Under the pieces are notes generated by a model. That model was not told the origin of the DNA. It saw only the letters and a program-made list of their open reading frames with translations, and did no database searches. DNA of 64,000 nucleotides from UBA6898 sp964463135. Lineage in GTDB: Bacteria > Nitrospirota > Thermodesulfovibrionia > Thermodesulfovibrionales > UBA6898. The position numbers and the translations under genes are program-made. Position 1 is the stretch's first letter. Each line of letters starts with the position of its first letter. The stretch is from positions 62,001-126,000 of the forward strand of contig CAYXBA010000007.1 of assembly GCA_964463135.1 (NCBI GenBank). Direction: 5' to 3'. Positions 52,445-61,278 of this stretch are shown here, in pieces.

Positions 52445-54276
52445 GTTTCCCTCACACCCTTCCCTTCCCTGATCGCATCAAGCAGCGTGATGTCCAACGC
52501 CTTCTCTTCGAAATATTCCTGCTCAAGGGACTCAACATAGAACCGGTCAAGTCCGCTGTTCAGAAGGAAGTCATCCCGCAGCACGGAATCGCTGTGGAGA
52601 ATGACCTGGGGGAGTATCTGGTTCAGGTACACGGATTCCTTACGGAGGTCAAGGAAGACCTTTTCAAAAAGCTTGACCGGGATCTTTACGACAAGCCCCT
52701 TGTCGGCAAGCTCCTTTGCAATATCATCACGGATGCGGTTCCGGACCTCTTTCAGCTCAAGGCCGGGGAAGAAGCTTCTCATTCGTTCCTTGAGCGCAGC
52801 ATGGATCTCAAAGTAAAGCTTTTCCTCCTCAGTGAGCGCCGTGAGATCTGCAATGACATCCCGGTATGAGGCCTCACCGTTCTGGATATTCTCGACACCC
52901 TTGTTCACCAGCTTCAGCTTGCGCTTGCCGTACGCCGTGATATACTTGTTGTCCATCAGGTCCGTGATAAAAACAGACCTGAAGAGATCGCTGTCGAGCC
53001 GGTCAAATTCTTTTTTGTTGCCGACCAGACTCCTGAGTGATTCCTCCCTGAACTCGATGTTCTTCATAAAGGACATCTGGCTGAGAAGCGCCTGGACATT
53101 ATCATATCGGTCAAAATAGGTAATGATCGAACTGAACTCCTCAAAGACGCTGAAGTCGTCCGTCTCGCGTGAAAGTTCATCGCAGGCCTTGCCGATATCC
53201 AGCAGCACCTGTTCAAAGCCGCGGTCGTTCTGCGAATACGCAATATGCTTTGCCCGGATGAGCCTTACGATGTCCTCCTTGATAATATGCTGTTTAAGGG
53301 ACGGGTCCTTGAAAAAGAGGTTCTCCAGAATGGCGCGCGCCTCTTTCAGGTATTCCTGCTCCTCCACCTCAAGCACTTTCTTGTCCTTAAGCAGGAGATC
53401 GTCGAGTGTGTCAAAGAGCACGACCGGGATATTGTTCCTGATGCTCAGGGTCCTGAGCCTGTTCAGGCGCGCATGGCCCGATGCGTCCAGCGAGTCTTCC
53501 GTAAGCCCTTTGATGAGAATATCGCGGTATTCGTCCACGACCAGTTTGTTGTCCGGATGCCGGTACATGACATCGATCTTCATACGCTCCTGCTGATAGT
53601 GATCGATCTTGTTGCGCGAGACGATCTCATTCAGGAAGAGCTCCTCTTCAGCGGCAAGCACCCGGTTCTTGAAATAGAAGTTCCTGTACGCATTGTAGTA
53701 TTCACTGTTCGCCCGGTTGATAAGCTTGAAGATGAAGACCATGGACTTCGGCTCCCCGAGCTCGGCACAGAAGCTCTCAAGCAGCGTGGTGTCCCTGTTC
53801 TGGGACAGCAGGTCAGTGCGCTTCAGGAACTTGCCGACCGCCCTGAGCACCTGTTTCTGCCGTTTTTTGTAGTCGCCGCCCGCCTCGGAGGCTATCAGGA
53901 AGTAATAGTTGGTGACCGCATGTCCCTGGAGGAAGAGACGGTAGAAGGTCTCTCCGCCTTCCGTGTCATTGGTAAAAATGACCCGCTCGCTTTCGTCCAT
54001 GAATGCGCCGAACATGATGAGCCTGTTCAGCACATCCTCTTTTTCCATATCTGCAAGCGGCTTTTCGACGCCGAACATATATTCGCAGAAACTGCCGCCG
54101 GTGCCCCGGTAGCTGACGCCCGTTTCAGATATCGTGAACTCGTTGCCGCGGGCAAAGAAGCGGATCCGGGCAGCCTCTTCTTCGTAAAAATAGGTGCTGA
54201 GGGTATCCGCTCCGGAGACAAGCGCAAAAAAGTCCACCGGACCATGGCTGCCATGGAGTCTGAGGTCTCTTATCAT
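52423..54276 (-). CDS. Large soluble protein of unknown function
   Basis: 617 residues, no signal peptide and no clear membrane segment; mostly helical and charged. N-terminal region MIRDLRLHGSHGPVDFFALV then a beta-like stretch (ARIRFFARGNEFTISETG); the middle has YYNAYRNFYFKNRVLAAEEE and an IDHYQQERMKIDVMYRHPDN segment; the C terminus is helical (SVYLNQILPQVILHSD). I do not recognise a catalytic motif. It resembles long uncharacterised proteins of Desulfobacterota/Nitrospirota but the family cannot be named safely. Its stop codon lies inside tRNA-Cys sequence on the opposite strand. Confidence 0.7.
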   Translation of the reverse strand: MIRDLRLHGSHGPVDFFALVSGADTLSTYFYEEEAARIRFFARGNEFTISETGVSYRGTGGSFCEYMFGVEKPLADMEKEDVLNRLIMFGAFMDESERVIFTNDTEGGETFYRLFLQGHAVTNYYFLIASEAGGDYKKRQKQVLRAVGKFLKRTDLLSQNRDTTLLESFCAELGEPKSMVFIFKLINRANSEYYNAYRNFYFKNRVLAAEEELFLNEIVSRNKIDHYQQERMKIDVMYRHPDNKLVVDEYRDILIKGLTEDSLDASGHARLNRLRTLSIRNNIPVVLFDTLDDLLLKDKKVLEVEEQEYLKEARAILENLFFKDPSLKQHIIKEDIVRLIRAKHIAYSQNDRGFEQVLLDIGKACDELSRETDDFSVFEEFSSIITYFDRYDNVQALLSQMSFMKNIEFREESLRSLVGNKKEFDRLDSDLFRSVFITDLMDNKYITAYGKRKLKLVNKGVENIQNGEASYRDVIADLTALTEEEKLYFEIHAALKERMRSFFPGLELKEVRNRIRDDIAKELADKGLVVKIPVKLFEKVFLDLRKESVYLNQILPQVILHSDSVLRDDFLLNSGLDRFYVESLEQEYFEEKALDITLLDAIREGKGVRETGGGERI

Positions 54277-54384
54277 AAGGAAAATATACCACAGCAGTGT
54301 TGTTTTATTCTCATTCAGGCAATACTGCTCCGGCTGATAAGTTGATGAAACACCCTGATTTATCTATTATAAAGAGAGGGGATT

Positions 54385-56358
54385 ATGAAACAGCATCACC
54401 ACACTATACTGTACCGCTTCAACGCAAAGATCGTCATTCCCGCATGCTGCATGCTGGTCCTCCTGTCGGTCCTCTTTTCGGTCTCTGCAGGAGATCCCGG
54501 CGGCAGAGAGGCCTTTGAAAAGGGCCGAAAAGCGGTCGATGCCGGCCGTTACAGCGAAGCAGTATCCCATCTTCTTACGGCACAGAAAGAATTTCTCCTC
54601 CTTGAGGACTATGCGATGTTCTATCTTGCCGATGCGTACCACAATCTCGGCGAGCATGGAAAGTCGCGGGAGACACTCCGGGAGCTGATCAACCGGTATC
54701 CGTCCTCGCCGCTGCAGAAAAAGGCAAGAATGGCCGAGATCCGGGAAGCAAAAGATACCAGTGACCAGGGGCAGCTGCCTCTTTATGAAGCATATGTAAA
54801 AGACTTTCCTGATGACAATGAAGCCTATTATGTCTATGGCCAGCTTCTGAAGAATGACAATCAGAAGGAAAAGGCAACAGCGGTCTTCAAGAAGCTCTAT
54901 ATCAGGGCAGGGTACCTTTCCTCTTCTGCACGCAGCCAACTGACCGCAGACGAGATCACCACCGCCGACATTATTGAGCGTGCCTCAAATCTCATGAAGC
55001 AGTATGATTTCGAAGATGCTGAACGCGATCTGAGGCAGGCCCTCGCACAATGCACAGGCAGATACAGGCAGGAGATCCTCAAGAACCTCGCGTCCACGCT
55101 TTTCAAACAGAAGAAATACCGGGAGGCGGCAGAGCTCTATGGAGAGCTGAACGACCTCTTTTATAAGGCCCGCTCGCTCTACCGGGCAGGTGACAAAAAA
55201 GGCTTTGAAGCAGTACTGAACAGCCTGAGAGGCAGGAACGACAAGAAGGCCGGGTTCCTGCTCATAACCGTGGCTGCGGACAGACGGCGGGAAAAGGATT
55301 TTGACCGGGCCATAGAAATATTTCAGGAAGTACTCAAGGGCTATCCTGCTGATGCCGAGGACGCCCTCTGGGGCATTGGATGGACCCAATACCTGTCCGG
55401 CAGATATGAGAAGGCTGAGCAGACCTTCGCACAGCTCCATGCGCAGTACGACGACCTGAAGTACCTGTATTGGCAGGCGCGGAGCATAGAGGCCCAGAAC
55501 AGGGATGCCTCGTCCCTCTATACAAAACTTACCTCTTCTGACAACGCTAATTTCTATGCGGTCCTTTCCTATGCGCAGACCCGCAGGATGCTCCCCAGAC
55601 TCGCATCACTGAGCATGCAGATCGACCGGGCACCCGAAAAGTCCCGCACAGGGGAGCGTGTCGAGGCGCTCATCTCCTTCGGCATGAGGACAGAGGCCGT
55701 TGCCGAGCTTGCTGCATCGTGCAAGAACCCTTCGTCCATGACTGACCTCGTATTCGCTGCAGCCAGGCTGCAGGAACTGGGTGAGTTCAGGCGTTCGATC
55801 GGCCTGGCCACAAAACTGCCCTATTCCGAGAAACTTCACCAGTTCTGGTATCCCCTTGCGTTCTGGGACACCGTTGAACAGGCGTCGAGACGCAATAACA
55901 TGGATCCCCTGATCATCCTCTCGGTCATGCGGGAGGAGAGCAGGTTCGATCAGGCAGTGAAATCCCCGGCAGGGGCGTACGGCCTTATGCAGCTCATGCC
56001 CCAGACAGCATACCGCCTGGACAGGAGCCTCAAGCTCGGCATCAGCAGGCCCTCGCAGCTCACAGACCCGAAGAACAATGTCCAGCTGGGCAGTTTTTAC
56101 CTGCGGTCCCTGCTCGACGAGTTCCATTCCCTGGCGCATATGATCGCGGCGTACAATGCAGGAGAACAGGCAGTCAGGTCATGGCAGCAGCGCTTTGACT
56201 ACCGTTCCGTAGACGAGTTTATCGAAGACATTCCGTATAGCGAGACAAGGAATTACGTCAAGAAGGTGCTCACCAGTTATTTTCAGTACAAGAGGGCCAG
56301 AATGCCTGAACAGGAACAGGACAGGGGCATCGAGATCATCCTCAACAGGACCTCATAG
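54385..56358 (+). CDS. Soluble-type lytic transglycosylase (Slt70-like)
   Basis: 657 residues: an N-terminal signal (IPACCMLVLLSVLFSVSA), TPR/superhelical repeats from ~35 to ~470 (REAFEKGRKAVDAGRYSEAV, RDLRQALAQCTGRYRQEILK and others), and a C-terminal SLT catalytic domain with the Glu in SVMREESRFDQAVKSPAGAYG, LMQLMPQTAY and HMIAAYNAGEQAV. It cleaves peptidoglycan with formation of anhydromuropeptides in the periplasm. GAGAGGGG precedes ATG 54385. It leads the cell-division pair that follows. Confidence 0.93.
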   Translation: MKQHHHTILYRFNAKIVIPACCMLVLLSVLFSVSAGDPGGREAFEKGRKAVDAGRYSEAVSHLLTAQKEFLLLEDYAMFYLADAYHNLGEHGKSRETLRELINRYPSSPLQKKARMAEIREAKDTSDQGQLPLYEAYVKDFPDDNEAYYVYGQLLKNDNQKEKATAVFKKLYIRAGYLSSSARSQLTADEITTADIIERASNLMKQYDFEDAERDLRQALAQCTGRYRQEILKNLASTLFKQKKYREAAELYGELNDLFYKARSLYRAGDKKGFEAVLNSLRGRNDKKAGFLLITVAADRRREKDFDRAIEIFQEVLKGYPADAEDALWGIGWTQYLSGRYEKAEQTFAQLHAQYDDLKYLYWQARSIEAQNRDASSLYTKLTSSDNANFYAVLSYAQTRRMLPRLASLSMQIDRAPEKSRTGERVEALISFGMRTEAVAELAASCKNPSSMTDLVFAAARLQELGEFRRSIGLATKLPYSEKLHQFWYPLAFWDTVEQASRRNNMDPLIILSVMREESRFDQAVKSPAGAYGLMQLMPQTAYRLDRSLKLGISRPSQLTDPKNNVQLGSFYLRSLLDEFHSLAHMIAAYNAGEQAVRSWQQRFDYRSVDEFIEDIPYSETRNYVKKVLTSYFQYKRARMPEQEQDRGIEIILNRTS

Positions 56359-56496
56359 GATATGGACACCAAACCGGCTCATCTGGTATCGTAACAAATG
56401 ACATGGAAGGCATCCCTTTTCGATGATGAACCTCCGGCGATATCATCAGGCAGTTCAGGGGATCCGTCCGCTCATTTAACCAAGGAGGTAGCACGC

Positions 56497-56715
56497 GTGG
56501 ACAGGCTCAAGAACCTTGAAGAAAAGATAGCGACCGCAGTGGACAGGGTCAAGGCCCTGAAAGAGGAAAAGATATCCCTCGAAAAGAAGATCAGGGAGCT
56601 CGAAGCTCTTCTGGATGATAAGAACCGGGAAGTGGAATCCCTGAAGGACGAAAAGACATCGATCAAGACACAGGTCGAAGAGCTTCTTGAGGAGCTCGAA
56701 ACCCTGGAGATCTGA
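56497..56715 (+). CDS. ZapB-like short coiled-coil protein
   Basis: The start is GTG 56497, eight bases after AGGAGG (56483-56488); a longer frame from ATG 56398 lacks an RBS and adds a low-complexity Ser/Pro tail, so it is less likely. The 72-residue product is one continuous heptad-rich coiled coil (RLKNLEEKIATAVDRVKAL, EEKISLEKKIRELEALL), as in ZapB-type division proteins. It is followed within 7 bp by zapA, which supports a divisome role. Confidence 0.7.
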   Translation: MDRLKNLEEKIATAVDRVKALKEEKISLEKKIRELEALLDDKNREVESLKDEKTSIKTQVEELLEELETLEI

Positions 56716-56722
56716 TACAGCC

Positions 56723-56989
56723 GTGGGCAGCGTAGAGATCAGCATCCTCGGTCAGAAGTACACCATCAAGGGTGACGCACACGAGGATTATATCAAGAAC
56801 CTTGCCGCCTATGTTGAGGAGAAGCTCCAGGAGATTCACGCGGGCAACCCGAATATAACCCCCCTGAAGGCGTCCATTCTTGCATCGCTCAATATCGCCG
56901 ATGAACTGCATAAGCTCAGGGAAGACCACAACCGGGCAGCACAGACCATAGAGGAAAAAGCGGACGTCCTGAGCGGCCTTTTCGACTGA
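56723..56989 (+). CDS. zapA: Cell division protein ZapA
   Basis: The start GTG 56723 gives an 88-residue protein with the ZapA pattern VEISILGQKYTIKGDAHEDY, IKNLAAYVEEKLQEI and a C-terminal coiled helix (ASLNIADELHKLREDHNRAA). It bundles FtsZ filaments at the Z ring. The ORF extends upstream to 56687 but would overlap the ZapB-like gene in another frame, so the GTG is preferred. Confidence 0.88.
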   Translation: MGSVEISILGQKYTIKGDAHEDYIKNLAAYVEEKLQEIHAGNPNITPLKASILASLNIADELHKLREDHNRAAQTIEEKADVLSGLFD

Positions 56990-57152
56990 CCTGATCACCT
57001 GATCTCCCCCTGCCTGACCGCTGCTGATTTTTTTCACTGAAGAGACCGCGAACAGCCATGCGGACCCGCGAACATTTCAACAAACAATGAACAGCCATTT
57101 CACCGAAAATATTTATTAAAATCAAGAGGTTCAAAAAGAGCCTACTTTGGTC

Positions 57153-57181
57153 TTGACTTATACAATATCTTGTGGTTAAAT
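57153..57181 (+). promoter_or_regulatory. nrdJ: Sigma-70 promoter of nrdJ
   Basis: TTGACT (57153-57158), 17-bp spacer, TTAAAT (57176-57181). The first candidate NrdR box lies between the two hexamers, the right place to block RNA polymerase. Confidence 0.6.
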
Positions 57182-57206
57182 TCTTCTGTCATATACAAGA
57201 TGTTGT
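57162..57206. promoter_or_regulatory. Candidate NrdR operator (two boxes)
   Basis: Two near-palindromic sites, ACAATATCTTGT (57162-57173) and ACAAGATGTTGT (57195-57206), are centred 33 bp apart, about three helical turns. NrdR boxes normally come as such a pair, 31-33 bp apart, upstream of ribonucleotide reductase genes. They overlap and follow the nrdJ promoter. Confidence 0.65.
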
Positions 57207-57357
57207 TTTTACGGCAGTTATATTCAGGGCGCTGGCAAACACTAAATAGAGGCAAAATATGCTGTATTTTCGGGGATCGGGCAACCTGTTTTTCGACCAA
57301 AACTAACGGCAGCATCGTATGACATATTTTAGCATTCCTAATGGAGGGAACCATCTT

Positions 57358-59595
57358 ATGAAGAGCACAGCATCAGCAATCGGTCTTACCCCAAATGCAC
57401 TGAAGGTCCTGGAAAAGAGATATCTGAAAAAGGACGAAGAAGGCAAGGTCGTCGAAACCCCGGCGGACCTTTTCAGAAGGGTCGCAAAGACCATTGCACG
57501 CGCTGATATGATGTACGGAAAGGCGGAGGCCGATGTCCTGCTCCTCGAAGAAGAGTTCTATCATATGATGACCTCGCTCGATTTTCTCCCGAACAGCCCC
57601 ACGCTGATGAATGCCGGCAGAAAGCTCGGACAGCTCTCGGCCTGTTTTGTGCTCCCGGTGGGCGATTCCATGGAGTCCATCTTCGATGCCGTAAAACATA
57701 CGGCCATCATCCATAAATCCGGCGGCGGCACCGGCTTCAGCTTCTCGAAGCTCAGACCGGGCGGCGATATTGTCGGCTCCACCAAAGGCGTATCCTCAGG
57801 GCCGGTCTCGTTCATGACCGTATTCGATACGGCAACCGAGGCGGTGAAGCAGGGCGGCACACGGCGGGGCGCGAACATGGGCATTCTCCGCGTTGACCAT
57901 CCTGATGTCCTTAACTTCATCACGGCCAAGGACGACAATACCCGCTTCAACAACTTCAATATTTCGATCGCCATAACCGACCGCTTCATGCAGGCAGTCA
58001 AGGACGATACGGATTACGAACTCGTCAACCCGAGGACAAAAAATGTGGTCAGGTCCCTCAAGGCGCGGGAGGTATTCAATCTTATCGTCAACCATGCATG
58101 GAAGAACGGCGAGCCCGGCATTGTCTTTATCGACAGGATCAATGCCTCGAACCCTACCCCGAAGATCGGCGAGATCGAATCAACCAACCCCTGCGGAGAG
58201 CAGCCGCTCCTGCCGTATGAGTCCTGCAACCTCGGCTCGATCAACCTCTCGATGATGGTGACCGAGGGCAAGGTCGACTATCAGAAGCTCAGGAAGACGG
58301 TCTGGAAGGCAGTGCATTTCCTGGACAATGTTATCGACGTGAACAAATATCCGATCCAGAAGATCGCCGAGATGACGCGCTCCAACAGAAAGATCGGCCT
58401 CGGCGTCATGGGCTGGGCTGACATGCTGATCATGATGGGCATACCCTACAATTCTGCCCAGGCGATCGAACTCGCAAAAGACGTGATGGGCTTTATCCAG
58501 AAAGAGGGCAAGAACGCCTCCTCTGCACTTGCAGAAGAGAGGGGTGTATTCCCGAACTATGCAGAAAGCGTCTATGACGGCAAGATGAAGATGCGGAACG
58601 CGACCGTCACGACGATCGCTCCTACCGGCACGCTCTCGATCCTCGCTACCTGCTCATCCGGCGTTGAGCCGCTCTTTGCGGTCTCCTATGTCAGGAACGT
58701 CATGGAAGGCACCAAGCTCCTTGAGATCAACCCGTATTTTGAAAAGGTGGCAAAGGAGCGCGGATTCTGGTCCAGGGACCTGATGGAAAAGATCGCGGAC
58801 AAGGGCTCGCTCCATGACTTTGACGAGATACCCGAGGACGTGAAGGCGGTCTTTGTGACTGCGCACGACATCAAGCCGGTAGAGCATGTGGCCATGCAGG
58901 CGGCCTTTCAGGAGTTTGTGGACAATGCGGTCTCGAAGACCGTGAACTTCTCCCACAGCGCAACGCCCAAGGATGTTGAGAACGTTTATATGATGGCGTA
59001 TCAGGAGAACTGCAAGGGCGTGACCGTGTACCGCGACGGCTCGCGCGACGAGCAGGTCCTCTCGACCGGCAAGACCGGGGCCAAGCAGGCAGCAGAACCC
59101 CAGCCGACCGAGACAAAGATCGTCCCGAGAAAACGGCCTGATGCGATCATCGGCGAGACCCGCACCATGAACACCGGCTGCGGCACGATCTATGTGACCG
59201 TGAACGAGGACGGCAACGGCCATCTCTTTGAGCTCTTCACGCATATGGGCAAGGCAGGCGGCTGCGCCTCAAGCCAGGCAGAAGCGATCGGCAGGCTGGT
59301 GAGCCTTGCGCTCCGCTCCAATATCGAGCCTGACGTGATCATCAAGCAGCTCAAGGGCATCACCTGCCACAACCAGACCTGGGCGAACGGCGGCAAGATC
59401 ACCTCCTGCTCTGACGCCATCGCAAAGGCCCTCGAAAAGTATATGGAAAAGGGGACCAAGGGCAACGGCAATGGCGGCGACAAGAACCACCGGGAGAACG
59501 TCTTTATCGGCCAGTGCCCGGAATGCGGCGGCACAGTCGAGCATGAAGGCGGCTGCGCAGTCTGCCATAGCTGCGGCTTCACCAAATGCGCATAG
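57358..59595 (+). CDS. nrdJ: Adenosylcobalamin-dependent (class II) ribonucleotide reductase
   Basis: Start ATG 57358, nine bases after GGAGGG, giving 745 residues. Class II marks: NSPTLMNAGRKLGQLSACF, the active-site NPCGEQPLLPYESCNLGSIN, TGTLSILATCSSGVEPLF-like loop, and a C-terminal zinc-ribbon/Cys tail (CPECGGTV ... CAVCHSCGFTKC) that is reduced by thioredoxin-like partners. It makes deoxyribonucleotides without needing oxygen and needs vitamin B12. No class I or III genes are seen here. Regulation by NrdR is suggested by the upstream boxes. Confidence 0.95.
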   Translation: MKSTASAIGLTPNALKVLEKRYLKKDEEGKVVETPADLFRRVAKTIARADMMYGKAEADVLLLEEEFYHMMTSLDFLPNSPTLMNAGRKLGQLSACFVLPVGDSMESIFDAVKHTAIIHKSGGGTGFSFSKLRPGGDIVGSTKGVSSGPVSFMTVFDTATEAVKQGGTRRGANMGILRVDHPDVLNFITAKDDNTRFNNFNISIAITDRFMQAVKDDTDYELVNPRTKNVVRSLKAREVFNLIVNHAWKNGEPGIVFIDRINASNPTPKIGEIESTNPCGEQPLLPYESCNLGSINLSMMVTEGKVDYQKLRKTVWKAVHFLDNVIDVNKYPIQKIAEMTRSNRKIGLGVMGWADMLIMMGIPYNSAQAIELAKDVMGFIQKEGKNASSALAEERGVFPNYAESVYDGKMKMRNATVTTIAPTGTLSILATCSSGVEPLFAVSYVRNVMEGTKLLEINPYFEKVAKERGFWSRDLMEKIADKGSLHDFDEIPEDVKAVFVTAHDIKPVEHVAMQAAFQEFVDNAVSKTVNFSHSATPKDVENVYMMAYQENCKGVTVYRDGSRDEQVLSTGKTGAKQAAEPQPTETKIVPRKRPDAIIGETRTMNTGCGTIYVTVNEDGNGHLFELFTHMGKAGGCASSQAEAIGRLVSLALRSNIEPDVIIKQLKGITCHNQTWANGGKITSCSDAIAKALEKYMEKGTKGNGNGGDKNHRENVFIGQCPECGGTVEHEGGCAVCHSCGFTKCA

Positions 59596-59624
59596 AGGCT
59601 TAACGGAAATATATAGGACTGCTT

Positions 59625-59652
59625 AAAGGGCTGAACCTCTGTTCAGCCCTTT
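59625..59652 (+). terminator. Hairpin terminator after nrdJ
   Basis: A perfect 12-bp stem AAAGGGCTGAAC/GTTCAGCCCTTT with a CTCT loop; the stem itself ends in TTT. Confidence 0.8.
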
Positions 59653-59671
59653 GTGATTGAAGAGGTGAACT

Positions 59672-60043
59672 ATGAAGGTCAAAAAGATCAAGGTTGGGAT
59701 TAAGGACTTGAAGGGAATCCTCGACAATGTAGTAAGGGCCGGAGAGGCCATCGAGAGAGGAGAGAGACTAAAACCTGTCAGGGAGCCTGAGATCAATTTC
59801 ACGAGCTTTGAATCGTTCAGGAAAGCCCTGACACCCAAACGACTCGAACTGTTACATATCGTCAAAACCAAAAAACCTTCATCCATTAATGAGCTTGCAA
59901 GGATGGCGAAGAGGAACGTGAAAAATGTTGCTGACGATGTGAAGTATCTTGTACGTATTGGGCTGATCGAGATCAGAGAGGATAAGCGCAAGACAGCACC
60001 TGTAATAAGTTACGATCAGATAGCGCTAGAGATAGCAGTATGA
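59672..60043 (+). CDS. HTH DNA-binding protein, HVO_A0114/antitoxin-like
   Basis: 123 residues. The second half is a winged HTH: RLELLHIVKTKKPSSINELA, RMAKRNVKNVADDVKYLVRI, GLIEIREDKRKTAPVISY. The N-terminal half (VRAGEAIERGERLKPVREPE) is typical of the HVO_A0114-type putative DNA-binding family, whose members often accompany small toxins (TumE-like) encoded just upstream. No such toxin gene is present here; the neighbour is nrdJ. AGAGGTGAACT precedes ATG 59672. Its stop overlaps the next small gene (ATGA). Confidence 0.75.
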   Translation: MKVKKIKVGIKDLKGILDNVVRAGEAIERGERLKPVREPEINFTSFESFRKALTPKRLELLHIVKTKKPSSINELARMAKRNVKNVADDVKYLVRIGLIEIREDKRKTAPVISYDQIALEIAV

Positions 60044-60222
60044 CAGCCGCGCATGAGAAAGTTGAACTTGGAACAAAACAAAAAGTAGTGTATGACATTG
60101 ATTTGCCATTCTTTGAAGAAGATGTCTTGCTGAGCGAGTATAAAGTGGATGGCGACCCGGATTATCAGCCGCAGGCAGATGCAGAGAGTTACTGTTACAT
60201 CCTCGCGCCGTTTTGTGAGTAA
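60040..60222 (+). CDS. Small protein, paralogue A of a local family
   Basis: 60 residues, coupled to the HTH gene by an ATGA overlap. Its last 32 residues (LLSEYKVDGDPDYQPQADAE, then SYCYILAPFC) are nearly identical to the end of the 76-residue protein at 61565-61795, while the first half is unrelated to it. The function is unknown. The acidic, Tyr-rich tail is the conserved element. Either the tail was copied between the two genes or the N termini were exchanged. Confidence 0.6.
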   Translation: MTAAHEKVELGTKQKVVYDIDLPFFEEDVLLSEYKVDGDPDYQPQADAESYCYILAPFCE

Positions 60223-60246
60223 TTGTATGCAGAGGAAGGCGAATTA

Positions 60247-61278
60247 ATGGCATATTTCCTTTTTATTGATGAGAGCGGACAGGACCACAGGGATTCACCG
60301 TATGAAGTGCTTGCGGGTGTTGCAGTTGAAGATAGAGACTTATGGAATCTCATCCAGGCAATTCAAGACGCTGAACTGCGTCATTTTGGTAGGCGCTACA
60401 GCAGCGGCACTAGAAGCCATCTCAAAAATGATTTTCCTGAAAAGGCTGTCATGCCCGCAAAGGCGGGCATCCAGAAAAGCCTGAAAACTCTGGATTCTCG
60501 TCTGCACGGGAATGACAAGGAAAAAGAAAATAACAAAAAGTTTGTTTTTGAGATAGCTTCTAAGGAACTTAAAGGGAAAAAGATCCTCAAAAGCAAAGTC
60601 TTCAGAATCGCCGAGCAATTATCTCCTATAGAAGAAAACGAGCGCCGCCTTCTGGCAAAAAAATGCCTTGAGAACGGGGCCTCGGCAGGAAAAAAAGAAA
60701 TGACAGCATTGGCTCAGGCCAAACTCGCCTATGTCGCTGAGGTTTTTGAAATCTGCGCCCGTTTTCGTTGCAAAGTTTTCGCCAGCATTGTGAGTGCAGA
60801 AGAAGCAATTGAACACTCTCCAGATCATTTGCGCAAAGATTATGCTTACCTGTTTGAACGTTTTTTCTATTTTCTGGAAGATATAGATGCTACGTCAGCC
60901 GGCATAGTAGTATTCGATGAGCTTGAAAAAAGCCAAAGTCATATACTGCTTATTCAAATGGATCGTTATTTCAAGGCAACAGCAAAGGGAAAACAGCGTG
61001 CTGGCCGAATCATTCCGGAGCCGTTCTTTGTACACAGCGATCTGACAACAGGAATTCAGCTTGCTGATCTGGCTGCATATATAATTTCTTGGGGATTCAG
61101 GACCAAGGAACTCACGAAAAGCGCACGGCCCGAGTTGGATGATTTTGTGAAATCAGTTTGTCAGCTTAGGCATCGGGCAATCCGAGAAGTAAATGACAAC
61201 CCTGAATTCGTAATATGGAGCATAGGTGTAATCAAGGATCTTCGACCGAAGGAAATTCAATGCGATGACCAGCTATAA
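60247..61278 (+). CDS. DUF3800-family protein with in-frame palindromic repeat insert
   Basis: ATG 60247 after GGAAGG gives 343 residues; an upstream TTG at 60223 is less likely. The N terminus AYFLFIDESGQDHRDSPYEV with FIDESG, a later VFDELEKSQ and the C-terminal QLADLAAYIISWGF are the DUF3800 signature; acidic residues here suggest a metal-dependent, RNase-H-like nuclease fold, but activity is unproved. The family is common in defence islands and on mobile elements. Residues ~67-92 (VMPAKAGIQKSLKTLDSRLH and following) are encoded by a dispersed palindromic repeat that keeps the frame. Confidence 0.8.
   Translation: MAYFLFIDESGQDHRDSPYEVLAGVAVEDRDLWNLIQAIQDAELRHFGRRYSSGTRSHLKNDFPEKAVMPAKAGIQKSLKTLDSRLHGNDKEKENNKKFVFEIASKELKGKKILKSKVFRIAEQLSPIEENERRLLAKKCLENGASAGKKEMTALAQAKLAYVAEVFEICARFRCKVFASIVSAEEAIEHSPDHLRKDYAYLFERFFYFLEDIDATSAGIVVFDELEKSQSHILLIQMDRYFKATAKGKQRAGRIIPEPFFVHSDLTTGIQLADLAAYIISWGFRTKELTKSARPELDDFVKSVCQLRHRAIREVNDNPEFVIWSIGVIKDLRPKEIQCDDQL
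60449..60518. repeat. Palindromic repeat inserted in frame within the DUF3800 gene
   Basis: Ends GTCATGCCCGC and CACGGGAATGAC face each other; the inside carries GGCGGGCATCCAG and CTGGATTCTCG. This is the widespread 'MPAKAGIQ...LDSRLHGND' type of repeat, normally intergenic. A degenerate relative is nested at about 12053-12152. Confidence 0.85.

Larger units (their letters stand above)
56990..57357. other. Intergenic region between zapA and nrdJ
   Basis: About 370 bp. The first ~150 bp hold direct repeats of GCGAACA/GAACAGCC words and no gene; a 6S RNA, often found after zapA, was considered but no 6S-like structure could be supported. The second half contains the nrdJ promoter with candidate NrdR boxes, then a ~150-base leader. 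Confidence 0.6.

Noticed and set aside
53245..54345. 366-codon plus-strand frame opposite the unknown 617-residue gene
   Set aside because: The minus-strand frame is longer, has an acceptable start and natural composition. The opposed frame looks like its shadow, although the minus-strand protein has no known family.
56398..56496. N-terminal extension of the ZapB-like gene from ATG 56398
   Set aside because: No RBS and a low-complexity translation, whereas GTG 56497 has AGGAGG at good spacing; the extension is not excluded.
56990..57150. Possible 6S RNA after zapA
   Set aside because: Gene order suggests it, but I could not draw the long imperfect hairpin with a central bubble; the repeats here do not pair that way.
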